A stretch of 64,000 bases of DNA, from NCBI RefSeq assembly GCF_000196855.1, contig NC_014319.1, forward strand, positions 1-64,000, given 5' to 3'. Positions 47,905 through 57,702 of this stretch are shown piece after piece. The translations under genes and the position numbers were made by a program. The notes below the pieces were generated by a model, which saw only the letters and a program-made list of their open reading frames with translations, searched no databases and was not told the origin of the DNA. The first letter of the stretch is position 1. Each line of letters opens with the position of its first letter. The DNA is from Leuconostoc gasicomitatum LMG 18811 (GTDB lineage: Bacteria > Bacillota > Bacilli > Lactobacillales > Lactobacillaceae).

Positions 47905-49128
47905 ATGTCAGAATTGCGTTATTCGTTTGCATCACGCGTGTCTAATTTAATCCCAAGCCCTCTGCGCGAACAGGCTAAGCATGTTCAAACGGCTGATGAT
48001 TATATTAAATTAACCTATGGTTATCCAAGTAATCAAGCTTTTCCAATCGAAAAACTGGCCAAACTTTCTGATAAGATTTATCGTCAGCATGCAGTTGAAT
48101 TTATGCAGTATGGTGAGACTGAAGGTATTCCGAAACTCCGAGAACAACTTAAGTCGCGCTTACATCAATACCAAAATTTAGATGTTGTTTCTAATGATAT
48201 CCTAATCACGTCTGGATCAACTCAGGGGATGGATTTGGTATTTAAAATATTTGTTAACGAGGGGGATACAGTACTCACTGAAGAACAAACATTTATTGGT
48301 GCTGTCAATGCAATTAAGTCTTATGGTGGCCATGCACAAGGACTACCATTTGACATGACTAGCGGCTGCATTGATACTGAGGCTTTAGAAGCAACATTAT
48401 CTGCTGACACGGCACATCGAATTAAGTTACTTTATTTGATTCCAACCTTTCAAAATCCAATTGGGACATCAATGTCTTTGGAGAAGCGACAAGAGGTTTA
48501 CGATATTTGTCAGAAACATCAGGTCATGATTTATGAAGATGATCCATACGGTGATTTGCTTTATTCAGACATCGAATCAATTCCTAAAATCAAGTCGTTG
48601 GATACCACAGGAATTGTGATTTATGCGGGGTCTTTTTCAAAAATTTTAGCACCTGGGTCACGACTAGGCTACCTGCTGGCACCAAAGGCAGTATTTGATA
48701 AATTAGTATTGGTGAAGCAGGTGGCTGACTCGTTTGCTAATCTATACTGGCAGTATCTTGCTAGTCAGTTAATTGATGACTATGATTTTAATGAACATAT
48801 TGCTTATTTGCGCCAATTATATAAGGTTAAGGCAGATGCCATGGTTGGTGCATTGCGAAAGTATGCGACAAAAGATATGACTTTTGTTGTACCTGATGGT
48901 GGTTACTTCATTTCTGTTAAACTCAATGATGATATAGATTCAAACGCTTTCTATGATGCATTAGATCAGCGCCATGTAGGTGTTATTCCTGGTAATGTTA
49001 TGAGCGCAGCTGGCCAGGGCTATGAACGTTATTTTAGGTTGAATTTCACACTGCCATCGGTAGAAGAAATTGAAACGGGCATTCAACGCATTGCACAAGC
49101 AGCAGCCGTTGCTAAAGTAAAACAGTAA
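47905..49128 (+). CDS. PLP-dependent aminotransferase, class I/II (MocR-type catalytic fold)
   Basis: This 407 aa enzyme resembles 2-aminoadipate/aromatic and branched-chain aminotransferases of the LysN/ARO8 class. The PLP lysine lies in YAGSFSKILAPGSRLGYL (near residue 239); other motifs are ITSGSTQGMDLV, PTFQNPIGTSM and YEDDPYGDL. There is no GntR domain, so it is an enzyme, not a regulator. It would convert the imported amino acid to its 2-keto acid, using 2-oxoglutarate. AAGGAGAT precedes the ATG. Substrate range is inferred from family only. Confidence 0.92.
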   Translation: MSELRYSFASRVSNLIPSPLREQAKHVQTADDYIKLTYGYPSNQAFPIEKLAKLSDKIYRQHAVEFMQYGETEGIPKLREQLKSRLHQYQNLDVVSNDILITSGSTQGMDLVFKIFVNEGDTVLTEEQTFIGAVNAIKSYGGHAQGLPFDMTSGCIDTEALEATLSADTAHRIKLLYLIPTFQNPIGTSMSLEKRQEVYDICQKHQVMIYEDDPYGDLLYSDIESIPKIKSLDTTGIVIYAGSFSKILAPGSRLGYLLAPKAVFDKLVLVKQVADSFANLYWQYLASQLIDDYDFNEHIAYLRQLYKVKADAMVGALRKYATKDMTFVVPDGGYFISVKLNDDIDSNAFYDALDQRHVGVIPGNVMSAAGQGYERYFRLNFTLPSVEEIETGIQRIAQAAAVAKVKQ

Positions 49129-49158
49129 ATGGTATTTTGAAGTAGGGAGAAATTGTAT

Positions 49159-50130
49159 ATGAAAATACTTTTCTATAATGTAGCAGATATAGAAAAAAGC
49201 TTCATTGATCAGTGGGCTAAAAGCAATAATGTCACAGTCAAAACACTATCTGTATCAATTGATTACAACAACATCGAATTAACACGTGATTATGATGCTG
49301 TTGTATTTTATCCAGGGAAAGCATTTCTAACCGATGAAAATTTGTATGTTCAGCTAGTTCAAAATGGGATGAAACAAATTTCAGTTAAATCAACGGGTTA
49401 TGATAATATTAATTTTACCTTTGCTGAAAAATACCATCTTAGTATCACCAATGTCCCTAACTACTCACCTGAATCAGTGGCGCACTTTACCATTATGTCG
49501 ATCGTTATGTTGCTACGTCATATACCAATATATTTATATCAACGGCAAGTAGCTCACAGAAAAGATTTTATTGGACAAGAATTGACCGATTTGACCATTG
49601 GTATATATGGTGCAGGTCGGTTAGGTAGTTTAGTTGCAAAAACGTTAAAATACATGGGAGCCCGTGTGCTGGTTCATTCACGTACGAATAAACCTGAACT
49701 TGAACAATTAGGCATTGAAAGTGTTGATTTTAAAACATTATTAACAGCCAGTGATGTGATTAGTATTCATGTGCCACTCAACGAAAAGACTCACCATCTA
49801 TTTGATTTTGATAATTTGAGTTTGATGAAACAAGATGCCATGTTAGTTAATACGGCGCGTGGTAGTATCATCGATACAAATGCATTAATCGATCATCTAC
49901 AGCAAGGGAAATTTAAAGGTGTGGCACTTGATGCGCTGGAAGATGAAGAATTTTTTGAAATAACAGCTAATCCATATTATCAGGCACTCATGGCATTTGA
50001 TAATGTCTTGATAACGCCACACATTGCTTATTTCACACAAGCAGCCGTACGTGACATCGCAATTACTGCCTTAGAAAATGCACGTGATATTGTGATGAAC
50101 GGTGAGTCAGAAAACATAGTTTTGAACTAG
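49159..50130 (+). CDS. D-2-hydroxyacid dehydrogenase
   Basis: This 323 aa NAD-dependent dehydrogenase belongs to the D-lactate/D-hydroxyisocaproate family. It has [23 protein letters not shown] (Rossmann), the catalytic Arg in [10 protein letters not shown], Glu in [11 protein letters not shown] and His in [10 protein letters not shown]. It would reduce a 2-keto acid to the D-2-hydroxy acid. The ATG at 49159 lies 8 bases after AGGGAGA. Lying directly after an aminotransferase, it suggests the second step of one amino acid route. Confidence 0.94.
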   Translation: MKILFYNVADIEKSFIDQWAKSNNVTVKTLSVSIDYNNIELTRDYDAVVFYPGKAFLTDENLYVQLVQNGMKQISVKSTGYDNINFTFAEKYHLSITNVPNYSPESVAHFTIMSIVMLLRHIPIYLYQRQVAHRKDFIGQELTDLTIGIYGAGRLGSLVAKTLKYMGARVLVHSRTNKPELEQLGIESVDFKTLLTASDVISIHVPLNEKTHHLFDFDNLSLMKQDAMLVNTARGSIIDTNALIDHLQQGKFKGVALDALEDEEFFEITANPYYQALMAFDNVLITPHIAYFTQAAVRDIAITALENARDIVMNGESENIVLN

Positions 50131-50140
50131 GAGGCTAGCC

Positions 50141-50914
50141 ATGAGTTTTATTGAAATTAAAGACGTGCATAAATCTTTTTATCAAAAAGAAATTTTAAAA
50201 GGTATTGATCTCACGCTTCACAAGGGTGAGGTTATTGTCATTCTAGGACCATCAGGTTCGGGTAAAACAACTTTTTTAAGATGTTTAAACACCTTGGAAC
50301 AGGCTGATAAAGGTCAAATTAAAATTAACGATGTGACCAAGGATTTTACGAAAAAAGATCGTCGTAACACGCGCGATTTGATTTTGAAAACAGCAATGGT
50401 TTTTCAAGGACATGCACTTTTCAATAATATGACTGTACTGCAGAATGTCATTGAGGGATTGGTCCATGTTAAAAAAACGCCTCACCAGGAAGCTGTCAAG
50501 ATTGGGTTAGCAATGTTAGAAAAAGTTGGGCTATCTGATCGTGCGGATTATTATCCGGTGCAGCTGTCTGGTGGGCAACAACAGCGTGCGGGTATTGCTC
50601 GTGCCATGGCGATGAAACCAGAATTGTTATTATTTGATGAACCAACTAGTGCATTGGATCCGGAGTTAGTTGGTGAAGTGCTATCGGCTATGAAAGAATT
50701 AGCACAAGAAGGTCATACTATGATTGTTGTCACACACGAAATGCAATTTGCTTATGAAGTAGCAGACCGTGTTCTCTATATGGAAGGCGGAATAGTGGTT
50801 GAGGAAGGGACACCACAAGCTATATTTAATACGCCACAAGATGAGCGGACAAAGAAGTTTTTGGCACGTTTATCCGGTAAAAATTTTGATGATATTGAAC
50901 TGGTAGAAGCATGA
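50141..50914 (+). CDS. Amino acid ABC transporter ATPase, second
   Basis: This 257 aa GlnQ-class ATPase has [44 protein letters not shown] and [12 protein letters not shown], with Q-loop MVFQGHALF instead of the usual MVFQNYALF. It is a diverged paralogue of the ATPase at 47137. No permease or binding protein accompanies it. It may replace or pair with the first to form a heterodimeric motor. AGGAGG precedes the ATG. Its stop overlaps the MFS start (ATGA). Confidence 0.94.
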   Translation: MSFIEIKDVHKSFYQKEILKGIDLTLHKGEVIVILGPSGSGKTTFLRCLNTLEQADKGQIKINDVTKDFTKKDRRNTRDLILKTAMVFQGHALFNNMTVLQNVIEGLVHVKKTPHQEAVKIGLAMLEKVGLSDRADYYPVQLSGGQQQRAGIARAMAMKPELLLFDEPTSALDPELVGEVLSAMKELAQEGHTMIVVTHEMQFAYEVADRVLYMEGGIVVEEGTPQAIFNTPQDERTKKFLARLSGKNFDDIELVEA

Positions 50915-52143
50915 TGCAATCTAAACAAGGATGTGTTAGTGAAACAACTGATACGGAGAAAGTGTCAGAAAATGGACAGGCAACACGCCTTTTTTCTAAG
51001 GATATGATGTTGCTAATGGTCATTAATTTTTTGGTCATGACAGCTGTGACAACGCAGATGGGTACTTTACCTTTATATGTCACACGACTAGGTGGGAATG
51101 CTGTGATGTCAGGGCTAGTTGTTGGTATTTGGGGACTAGCGGCGTTAGCTGCGCGGATACCTGTTGGCAAATTGATTGACAGTTATGGGCGTAAGCAACT
51201 AGTATTGATTGGCATAGGCATATTAGTGATTGATTTTTCAATGTTGATTTTTGTGAGCACCATTGTGAGTTTAATTATATTACGCGCGGTGCAAGGCATA
51301 GGTAATGGGACACAATCAACCGCAGTAGCGACACTAGTGGCTGATAAAATACCAAAAGAAAAATTATCGATTGGACTAGGATATTTCAGTATTTCACAAA
51401 CTTTACCAGCAGCAATTGGCCCAGCAATTGGGCTGATGATTGTTGAAAATTTAGGATTTCAGTCACTTTTTTATTTTAGCTTGTTACTTGTTAGTCTAGC
51501 ATTTCTACTAACCTTATTCATCAAAGATAGCTATGATGGCCATACACAAGTTCAAAAAACAAAACAAGTCAGAACTGGGTTTAAGGCACTGATTCGATTA
51601 CAAAGTATCTGGGTGCCTAGTTTGTTGATTTTTATTGTTTCTTTTGCAAATGCTGCTGTAGCAGCATTTTTGATTCAATTTGGGGAACAAAAAAACTTGT
51701 CGCCAGCTGTTGTTGGTTTGAGTTTCACTGCGCAAGCCGTTATAGGTGCATTAGCCAGGATTTGGTTTGGTAGGATGTATCTGTATTTTAAATCATTTGT
51801 GTTGATTTTAGCTGGGATTGTCATGATTGCTGCAGCCTACATATGTATTGCATTTGGTGACACAATTGAATTACTATTGTTAGCGGGGGCACTAGATGGT
51901 TTGGGATTTGCCTTGTTAATGCCATTGATGAATGCCGTTGTTTTACGTGATGTGACTTCAGAACAGCGTGGCCGTGCAACAGCTATTTTTTCATCTGGGA
52001 CAGACGTGGCATATGGTTTAGGTGCTTTGGTGTGGGGAATTGTTGTGAGCTTAATTGGTTTTCAGGGGATGTATCTCTGCACAACGCTAGTCGTTTTAGC
52101 TACTTTAGGACTTGTTTTGACTCATCGTCAGTTGCTGAGTTAG
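50911..52143 (+). CDS. MFS transporter ending the amino acid operon
   Basis: This 410 aa major facilitator protein has 12 helices and the loop motif [16 protein letters not shown] between helices 2 and 3. It resembles drug/metabolite exporters (DHA1-like). The N-terminal 30 residues are a soluble leader. It overlaps the second ATPase by 4 bases, so it is firmly part of the operon. As last gene after a transaminase and a D-hydroxyacid dehydrogenase, export of the hydroxy acid is a fair inference; uptake is not excluded. Confidence 0.9.
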   Translation: MMQSKQGCVSETTDTEKVSENGQATRLFSKDMMLLMVINFLVMTAVTTQMGTLPLYVTRLGGNAVMSGLVVGIWGLAALAARIPVGKLIDSYGRKQLVLIGIGILVIDFSMLIFVSTIVSLIILRAVQGIGNGTQSTAVATLVADKIPKEKLSIGLGYFSISQTLPAAIGPAIGLMIVENLGFQSLFYFSLLLVSLAFLLTLFIKDSYDGHTQVQKTKQVRTGFKALIRLQSIWVPSLLIFIVSFANAAVAAFLIQFGEQKNLSPAVVGLSFTAQAVIGALARIWFGRMYLYFKSFVLILAGIVMIAAAYICIAFGDTIELLLLAGALDGLGFALLMPLMNAVVLRDVTSEQRGRATAIFSSGTDVAYGLGALVWGIVVSLIGFQGMYLCTTLVVLATLGLVLTHRQLLS

Positions 52144-52194
52144 AGGTTGATAGGACATTAAAAAAACTCAGCACTGTTAGATAAAATATGAAAT

Positions 52195-52241
52195 GAACCC
52201 GATAACCTGGATACTTATTCTTTCCAAGTTATCGGGTTTTA
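52195..52241 (+). terminator. Terminator after the amino acid operon
   Basis: AACCCGATAAC and GTTATCGGGTT pair, extended by TGG/CCA, with a T run. Confidence 0.9.
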
Positions 52242-52289
52242 ATATAGTTAAATTAAAAAATAAAAATTGTTAACAATTGGTTATTAGGA

Positions 52290-52460
52290 ATTGATGGGCA
52301 AAATCCACTAGATGAAAAGTATCGAATAGCAAGTTGAAGAATGATTGGTGACTTGTTTAATGAATTCATTCTCAGTTTCAATAATCGTCGTATAAAAAAC
52401 AACCTCAATGGTCGTTCACCGGCGCAATGCCATAGAACGACTACTGAAATTGTTGATTAA
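52290..52460 (+). pseudogene. IS3-family transposase 3' remnant
   Basis: The frame ending at 52460 reads FNEFILSFNNRRIKNNLNGR then SPAQCH, the typical end of an IS3-type OrfB integrase domain (YNxxRIKxxLxGxSPxxY). An in-frame TGA at 52335 and the lack of the DDE core show it is a fragment. Confidence 0.7.
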
Positions 52461-52524
52461 TTATTTTAGCCACTTTTAATCAGTGATTATTCTAAAATTA
52501 TTAATATTTACAGCTGATACTGAG

Positions 52525-52654
52525 TCATTCGGACAACAATGCTTTCATAGTTGATTGCTGTAAAATAGCAATTAAATCATGAATTGTGGTTAGTGGTTCA
52601 GTTTGGTTGGTTAACAACCATTCCCGCCAAATATTATAAACACCTGCGCTCACA
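52525..52654 (-). pseudogene. TetR-type regulator, 3' fragment cut by the IS
   Basis: The last 42 codons of a minus-strand gene remain, GVYNIWREWLLTNQTEPLTT then IHDLIAILQQSTMKALLSE, which looks like the C-terminal helices of a TetR/AcrR regulator. The frame runs straight into the IS end at 52655. Its missing 5' part would have lain toward the SDR fragment at 58070. Confidence 0.6.
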
Positions 52655-53478
52655 GGTTCTGTTGCAAAGTTTTTCTGATAATCTAATTTTAGTGTACAAT
52701 AGTTTAAAAAGCGATTAGGAGATAAAGAAGATGGCCCATTTTAAAGGGAAACAATTCCAAAAAGAGGTGATTTATTGTCGCTGTAGGGCTTTATCTTCGT
52801 TATCCTTTGAGTTATCGCCAATTTCAAGAGCTATTAGCTGAACGTGGTATCCATGTCAGTCACACCACGATTATGCGTTGGGTGAAAGAATATAGTCAAA
52901 TTCTCTATCAAATCTGGAAGAAAAAGAATAGGAAGTCCTTCTATTCGTGGAAGATGGATGAAACCTATATTAAAATCAAAGGAAAGTGGCACTATCTCTA
53001 TCGTGCGATTGATGGCAAAGGTATGAGTATGACCTTAATATCTGGTTGAGGAAACGACGAGACACTACATCCGCTTATGCCTTCTTTAAGCGTTTATACA
53101 AGCAGTTTGGCGAACCAAGAGTGATTGTGACGGATAAAGCACAAAGCACCATCCATTGGAAGTGCCTTTAAAAAGCTACAAAAAGAGGGTTATTACGCCC
53201 ATACAGAACATCGGACAATCAAGTATCTTAATAATTTAATTGAACAAGATCACAGACCAATTAAACGTCGAAATAAATTGTATCAATCTCTTCGTTCTGC
53301 TTCAACCACGATTAAAGGCATGGAGACAATGCATGCACTATACAAAAAACACCGAACAGATGGGAATCTATTCGGCTTTTCTCCGTTTATGGAGATTAAA
53401 AACTTATTGGGTATGGTGGCTTAAAATCAGATCAGTCGTAAAGACTTATTTGTGTTTTTGAAACTTTGCAACACAACC
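52655..53478 (+). mobile_element. ISS1-like insertion sequence (IS6 family), decayed
   Basis: Left end GGTTCTGTTGCAAAGTTT (52655-52672) is the exact ISS1/IS1216-type terminal repeat; right end AAACTTTGCAACACAACC (53461-53478) is its inverse with one change. The 824 bp length is normal. The flanking 8 bases (CGCTCACA and AAACTCAG) do not match, so this copy did not simply insert here but was reshaped by recombination or deletion. Confidence 0.92.
52731..53424 (+). pseudogene. IS6-family transposase with several frameshifts
   Basis: The parts read MAHFKGKQFQKEV, then in another frame IVAVGLYLRYPLSYRQFQEL through HTTIMRWVKEYSQILYQIWK and SWKMDETYIKIKGKWHYLYR (with the first DDE Asp). A further frame has FGEPRVIVTDKA, and a last one EQDHRPIKRRNKLYQSLRSA ending GMVA. 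At least three frameshifts break it, so it cannot mobilise itself. AGGAGATAAAGAAG precedes the ATG. Confidence 0.9.
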
Positions 53479-53529
53479 AAACTCAGTAGTTACATTGCTT
53501 TCAAAGAATTTAAAATTATCTATGACCTT

Positions 53530-54618
53530 CTATTTTAAATATTTTAACATTTCTGCATCAAATGATTGTAAATCTCCAAGATTGTTCTCTTGAACTTTAT
53601 TAACCCAGTCTGGATTTGCAATAAGACTTCTACCAAGTGCTACTAAATCAAATTCACCATCTCGAAATTTGCTTTCTAGTTTTGAAAGTGAAGTAATATC
53701 AGCCCCTTTACCAGATAACAAGCTTTCTGTGAACATACTAGTTAAGCCAACAGAACCAACTGTAATTGTAGTTTTTCCTGTCATCATTTTTACCCAGCCT
53801 GCAAGATTCAAAGGTGATCCTTCAAACTCATTTTCCCAAAATCTTCGAGTCGAGCAGTGGAACATATCCACTCCAGCTTCTGAAAGTGGAGTGACAATTT
53901 GTTTCAATTCATCAGGATTTTTTGCCAATTTTGCACTAAAATCTTGAACCTTCCATTGAGAAATCCTGAAGCCAATAGGAAAATCACTCCCAACAGCTTT
54001 TCTCACAATTTCCACAATTTCTTTAGCAAAACGAACACGATTTTTAATGCTTCCACCAAAATTATCAGTACGATAATTCGTCTTATCCCAAAGAAACTCA
54101 TCAATCAAATAGCCATGTGCTCCATGTATTTCAACACCATCAAAACCAATTTCTTTTACAATTTTAGCTGTTTCGCCAAACGCATCTATGATTTCTTGAA
54201 TTTCTTCTACTGTTGCATAATTATCTTCACCAGATTTAGATGGGGATACACTTCTTATTTCAGGATTAGGCGCTTTCGTTGCATCTCTATCGCAACCCAT
54301 ATGCCAAATTTGAGCGAAAATTTTCGCCCCCTCAATATGAACTGCTCTAACAACAGCCTTCCAGCCTTGTATTTTTTCTTCTGTTGCAAAATCTGGAGAA
54401 AATCCATCTTTATTTGCTGAAGGATGTGAAACAGCAATCGGCTCAGTGATAATTAGTCCAACCCCTCCTCGTGCTCTTGAAGCAAAATACTCTACTAACT
54501 CCTCATCAGGAATAGCCTCAGGTGTTAAATTCCGAGTCATTGGAGCCATGACAAACCTATTTTTCAAAGTAAGTTCTGCATTTATTTTTAATGGTAAAAA
54601 GAATTCTTCAAGACTCAA
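53530..54618 (-). CDS. Old yellow enzyme family NAD(P)H:flavin oxidoreductase
   Basis: This FMN enzyme reduces activated C=C bonds. From the TTG at 54618 (AAAGG 7 bases upstream) it has 362 aa; a longer frame from 54645 lacks a site. Motifs: MAPMTRN, FAQIWHMG, the substrate-anion site EIHGAHGYLIDEFL with two His, FGGSIKNRVRFAKEIV, and ALGRSLIANPDW. It overlaps the upstream MFS gene by 11 bases. As last gene of the HxlR-regulated operon it could reduce an enone or butenolide made by the cluster, or detoxify electrophiles. Confidence 0.93.
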   Translation of the reverse strand: MSLEEFFLPLKINAELTLKNRFVMAPMTRNLTPEAIPDEELVEYFASRARGGVGLIITEPIAVSHPSANKDGFSPDFATEEKIQGWKAVVRAVHIEGAKIFAQIWHMGCDRDATKAPNPEIRSVSPSKSGEDNYATVEEIQEIIDAFGETAKIVKEIGFDGVEIHGAHGYLIDEFLWDKTNYRTDNFGGSIKNRVRFAKEIVEIVRKAVGSDFPIGFRISQWKVQDFSAKLAKNPDELKQIVTPLSEAGVDMFHCSTRRFWENEFEGSPLNLAGWVKMMTGKTTITVGSVGLTSMFTESLLSGKGADITSLSKLESKFRDGEFDLVALGRSLIANPDWVNKVQENNLGDLQSFDAEMLKYLK

Positions 54619-55975
54619 TTGTTTTACCTTTTTCTTTACTTCCAATTATGGAGAACGCAATCCCCAACACGTAAAAAATGGTCATAATGGCAAAAGAAAT
54701 TTCTGCACCAATAACCGGGCTAGAAGATTGGTAAAAAATAACTCCAAGTAGTGCGACGCCAAATAAAGAACCAATCTGCCGTGCAACATTAAAAATTGCA
54801 CCTGCAAAATTGCTATACTTATCCGTTGCACTTTGCATCGCTACCATTGTCATGGCAGGGACCACTATTCCTACGCCTAGATTAGCAATCGCATAGATAA
54901 GCGCATAAACAAGGTAAGTAAAATGTAAACTGAAAGTTAGAACAAACGTACCTATAGCTGCCAATAGAAGTCCGAAGATAAGCATTTTATCTGTACCAAA
55001 TTTTTTAACTGTTCGTGAAAAAATAATATTCCCAATCATAAAAACAATCATCATTGGAATGAGCTGTGCACCCGCTTCAAGTGTTGTGCTGTGGTTGGAA
55101 GACTGTAAATAGAGTCCGAAGATAAAAAGTCCTCCCATCATCGATGAATTCAATAAAACCGCTGTGAAATTTGAAAAAACAAAGGCTTTAATTTTTATCA
55201 AACCAAGCGGTATCATTGGCAACTCTGATTTTCTCTCATAAGATGTAAATAAAAATAAAGTAATCAGAAAAAGAATAAAGCTGATTATGGCTGGAGGATA
55301 GGCTATCCCGTAGGTTCCACCCTCTATCAATGTATAAGCAAAACTGGCAAGCATTATCATGCTGAGTAAGTTTGGCAAGACTGTTAATTTTAAACTTCTA
55401 TCTGATTTAGGATTAATTGCGAAACAATAAGCAAGAACTAAGCCGATAATACCCAGAGGAACATTAATAAAGAAAATACTGCGCCAACCTAATCCATAAA
55501 TCAGTGCTCCACCGACAAACGGACCAACTCCTGATGAAATAGAAACGACAGCTGACCAAATGCCTAACATTTTTGCTCGTTCTGTCTTGTCTTCAAAAGA
55601 AAGTACCAGTAAGCTCAATGAACTCGGCATAAAGAAAGCTGCTCCGACCCCTTGAAAAAAACGTGAACCAATTAGCCATGCACCACTTTCTGAGAAACCT
55701 CCAGAAATTGAACCAATAAGAAATAAGAACATTCCCACTAAATAGATGGGCTTACTGCCAAATTTATTAGCTAAAACGCCACCAAGTAATAAAAGACTAG
55801 CAAAAGACAATAAATAGCTGTCAATAATCCAAGTCCCGCTCGTACTGGAGAGTGAAAGCTCTTTTTGAACAGTTGCAACTGCAACATTCATGATAGAAGC
55901 ATCAAGTGTTGCCATGATGAAACCAATAGCAAGGGTAATGAGTGTGAGCCAGTTAGGAACTTTTTTAGTTATCAT
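54608..55975 (-). CDS. DHA2-type MFS exporter (14 helices)
   Basis: This 455 aa protein starts MITKKVPNWLTLITLAIGFI at 55975, with GGAAGAG before the ATG. It shows the EmrB/QacA motif C-like text GVGPFVGGALI, motif D1-type LDASIMNVAVATVQKEL and about 14 helices. It would export a drug or a product. It overlaps the P-loop gene upstream by 11 bases and the OYE gene downstream by 11, so all are tightly coupled. Confidence 0.93.
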   Translation of the reverse strand: MITKKVPNWLTLITLAIGFIMATLDASIMNVAVATVQKELSLSSTSGTWIIDSYLLSFASLLLLGGVLANKFGSKPIYLVGMFLFLIGSISGGFSESGAWLIGSRFFQGVGAAFFMPSSLSLLVLSFEDKTERAKMLGIWSAVVSISSGVGPFVGGALIYGLGWRSIFFINVPLGIIGLVLAYCFAINPKSDRSLKLTVLPNLLSMIMLASFAYTLIEGGTYGIAYPPAIISFILFLITLFLFTSYERKSELPMIPLGLIKIKAFVFSNFTAVLLNSSMMGGLFIFGLYLQSSNHSTTLEAGAQLIPMMIVFMIGNIIFSRTVKKFGTDKMLIFGLLLAAIGTFVLTFSLHFTYLVYALIYAIANLGVGIVVPAMTMVAMQSATDKYSNFAGAIFNVARQIGSLFGVALLGVIFYQSSSPVIGAEISFAIMTIFYVLGIAFSIIGSKEKGKTIES

Positions 55976-56657
55976 TTTCTCTTCCTTCTTGGACAATGTC
56001 GAATTTTTCAGCTTCCTTCTTAGCCAATCTAATCGCTTCTTCCACACTCATGACAGGCTCAAGATGATAAATTTCAGTAATCTTTTCTAGACGCTCTGCA
56101 ATTGTTCCCCCAACGACATAGTAAGGAATATCCAATTTCTGAATTGTCTCCAGTAGTAAATCATTTGAGCGTCTTCTAAATAACTCGGATACAGGACGAT
56201 GTCCATCTGCCACTAATGGAAACTCAACTGGTAAATGAACAAAAGATTCGTAGGTATCTTTTGCGTAATCTTTTGCCACTGCACCAAAGTTTATCATTAT
56301 TTCTTTGAGATATTTCAAGTCCTCTGTTAAAACAATATTCCCTTTGTCTGTTTCTTCATTAGGATTCATGCCTAGTTCTGTTCGGACCATGCCATAAGCC
56401 CATTCATGAAGTGAGGAGCCATCTGACACAAAATCTTCTAAGTGAGACTCGCGAACCGCGCGTTCCATTAGACGACGAAAACCAAGTTGAACTAGTTCAG
56501 GACCTGTAGCGTCCTCTAACCTTTTACCGGGTAAGGCTTTGGGTAAGATTTCCCGCATTGTCTTTGCATGGGTACTTAGCAAGCCAGTATAATAAGCCAA
56601 TGCTAGAGTCGTCGTTGTTTTTCCTGTTGAATATGTACCTGAAATTGCAATTTTCAT
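55965..56657 (-). CDS. AAA_28/NadR-type P-loop ATPase or kinase
   Basis: This 230 aa protein starts MKIAISGTYSTGKTTTTLAL at 56657 (GGAGG 10 bases upstream), with Walker A GTYSTGKT. Later FVSDGSSLHEWAY and LPVEFPLVADGHRP fit the AAA_28 pattern of NadR-kinase-like proteins, and the end VVGGTIAERLEKI resembles its last strand. It may phosphorylate a small substrate; the substrate is unknown. It lies between the AvrD-like and MFS genes and overlaps the latter by 11 bases. Confidence 0.75.
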   Translation of the reverse strand: MKIAISGTYSTGKTTTTLALAYYTGLLSTHAKTMREILPKALPGKRLEDATGPELVQLGFRRLMERAVRESHLEDFVSDGSSLHEWAYGMVRTELGMNPNEETDKGNIVLTEDLKYLKEIMINFGAVAKDYAKDTYESFVHLPVEFPLVADGHRPVSELFRRRSNDLLLETIQKLDIPYYVVGGTIAERLEKITEIYHLEPVMSVEEAIRLAKKEAEKFDIVQEGRENDN

Positions 56658-56658
56658 A

Positions 56659-57597
56659 TTAGTTTTCCTCCAAAGTTTCTGATATTTCTTGTGCGACAGA
56701 ATAAGTAAATGTCGAATTACCAAACTTAGAAATCATATCACTCGTTCTTAAAGACTTCCTTCCTAAGTACACCATTTTTGTTTTTAGTACTTCAATTTTT
56801 ATTGTGTTATCATTAGGATCAACATCATACAAAAGAGTTCGTGAAAATTCGATTTTTTGCATAATCAAAGTTTTTGATTTTTCTCTTGGAATATTATCCA
56901 ATCGGGCATGTAAAATTTCTGTTAATTCTGTAGTAACAATAATTTGATCTAGGATGGAAGGTAATTGATGTAACAAAAGATAGGCTGATTCCACACCAGA
57001 AAAAGTCTTGTTGTATTGAAAATCTACATTTGCCGAAATACCACTTAAATCTGGCATGATTGATACATCAGTGACTTCATTCTCTTCAGCTTCAAATGCA
57101 GAAAAATAGTAATCCTCTCCATTTGGAACAATTATCTGTTTTGAGTCATCAAACAACTTGATTGTTAATTCAACTGAAAATGAAGCTACTTTTCCTTTAA
57201 AAAATAGTTCATTATCAGAAGATAAAGCAAGATGAGCTTCCACGTTTTTAAGATTTTCAACTAAATTCTTGCCTGCTTTAACAGAGAGTTTTGAAATCAA
57301 AGCGTTATTGATTGTGTTCTCCTCAACAGCTAATTGTTCTCTAAGAAAATCTGTGACAAGTTTAACAACCAGAACGACAGAATCAAGTGTACTAAAATGT
57401 GGGGTAATTGCCATTTCTGCTACTTTTGTTGACCAATTTGTAGGATAGTGAATTTCAAAAACTTCTCTAATTTCCTCAAAACTGATTTGTTTCTCTCTTT
57501 GAAGATAATGAACTTGCTTGTAGCCCGTTCCAAAATATCTTCCATTTGCATTTCCAAGAACATCTTCAATATTCTTGAAGTAATTGATAGTTTCCAT
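56659..57597 (-). CDS. AvrD-like protein (tentative), 312 aa
   Basis: Length and text suggest AvrD, the Pseudomonas syringae protein that directs syringolide (acyl glycoside elicitor) synthesis from xylulose and a 3-keto acyl chain: INYFKNIEDVLGNANGRYFG at the start, then TPHFSTLDSVVLVVKLVTDF. Two hotdog-like halves are possible. I name it from remembered family features without a search. It is the first gene of the operon, with GAGGGAGACATAA before the ATG and a promoter (TTGAAA, 16 bases, TAGACT). Alternatives are a stand-alone hotdog dehydratase or an unknown family. Confidence 0.5.
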   Translation of the reverse strand: METINYFKNIEDVLGNANGRYFGTGYKQVHYLQREKQISFEEIREVFEIHYPTNWSTKVAEMAITPHFSTLDSVVLVVKLVTDFLREQLAVEENTINNALISKLSVKAGKNLVENLKNVEAHLALSSDNELFFKGKVASFSVELTIKLFDDSKQIIVPNGEDYYFSAFEAEENEVTDVSIMPDLSGISANVDFQYNKTFSGVESAYLLLHQLPSILDQIIVTTELTEILHARLDNIPREKSKTLIMQKIEFSRTLLYDVDPNDNTIKIEVLKTKMVYLGRKSLRTSDMISKFGNSTFTYSVAQEISETLEEN

Positions 57598-57671
57598 TTA
57601 TGTCTCCCTCTTTGCTCATATGATATAATGAGTCTAACAGTTCTGAAAAAGTTTTCAAGAAGGGAAATAAA

Positions 57672-57686
57672 GTATAGTATCTATAC
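57672..57686. promoter_or_regulatory. Candidate HxlR operator
   Basis: GTATAG-TAT-CTATAC is a perfect dyad located 17 bases before the HxlR start codon, over the TATAGT of its presumed -10. It lies between the divergent hxlR-type and avrD-like genes, where an autoregulator would bind both promoters. Confidence 0.65.
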
Positions 57687-57702
57687 AAAATGGAGGAATA
57701 AA

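Noticed and set aside
47137..50914. Second ABC ATPase as a recent duplicate of the first
   Set aside because: Their insert regions and Q-loops differ clearly, so this is an old paralogue pair and not a recent tandem duplication.
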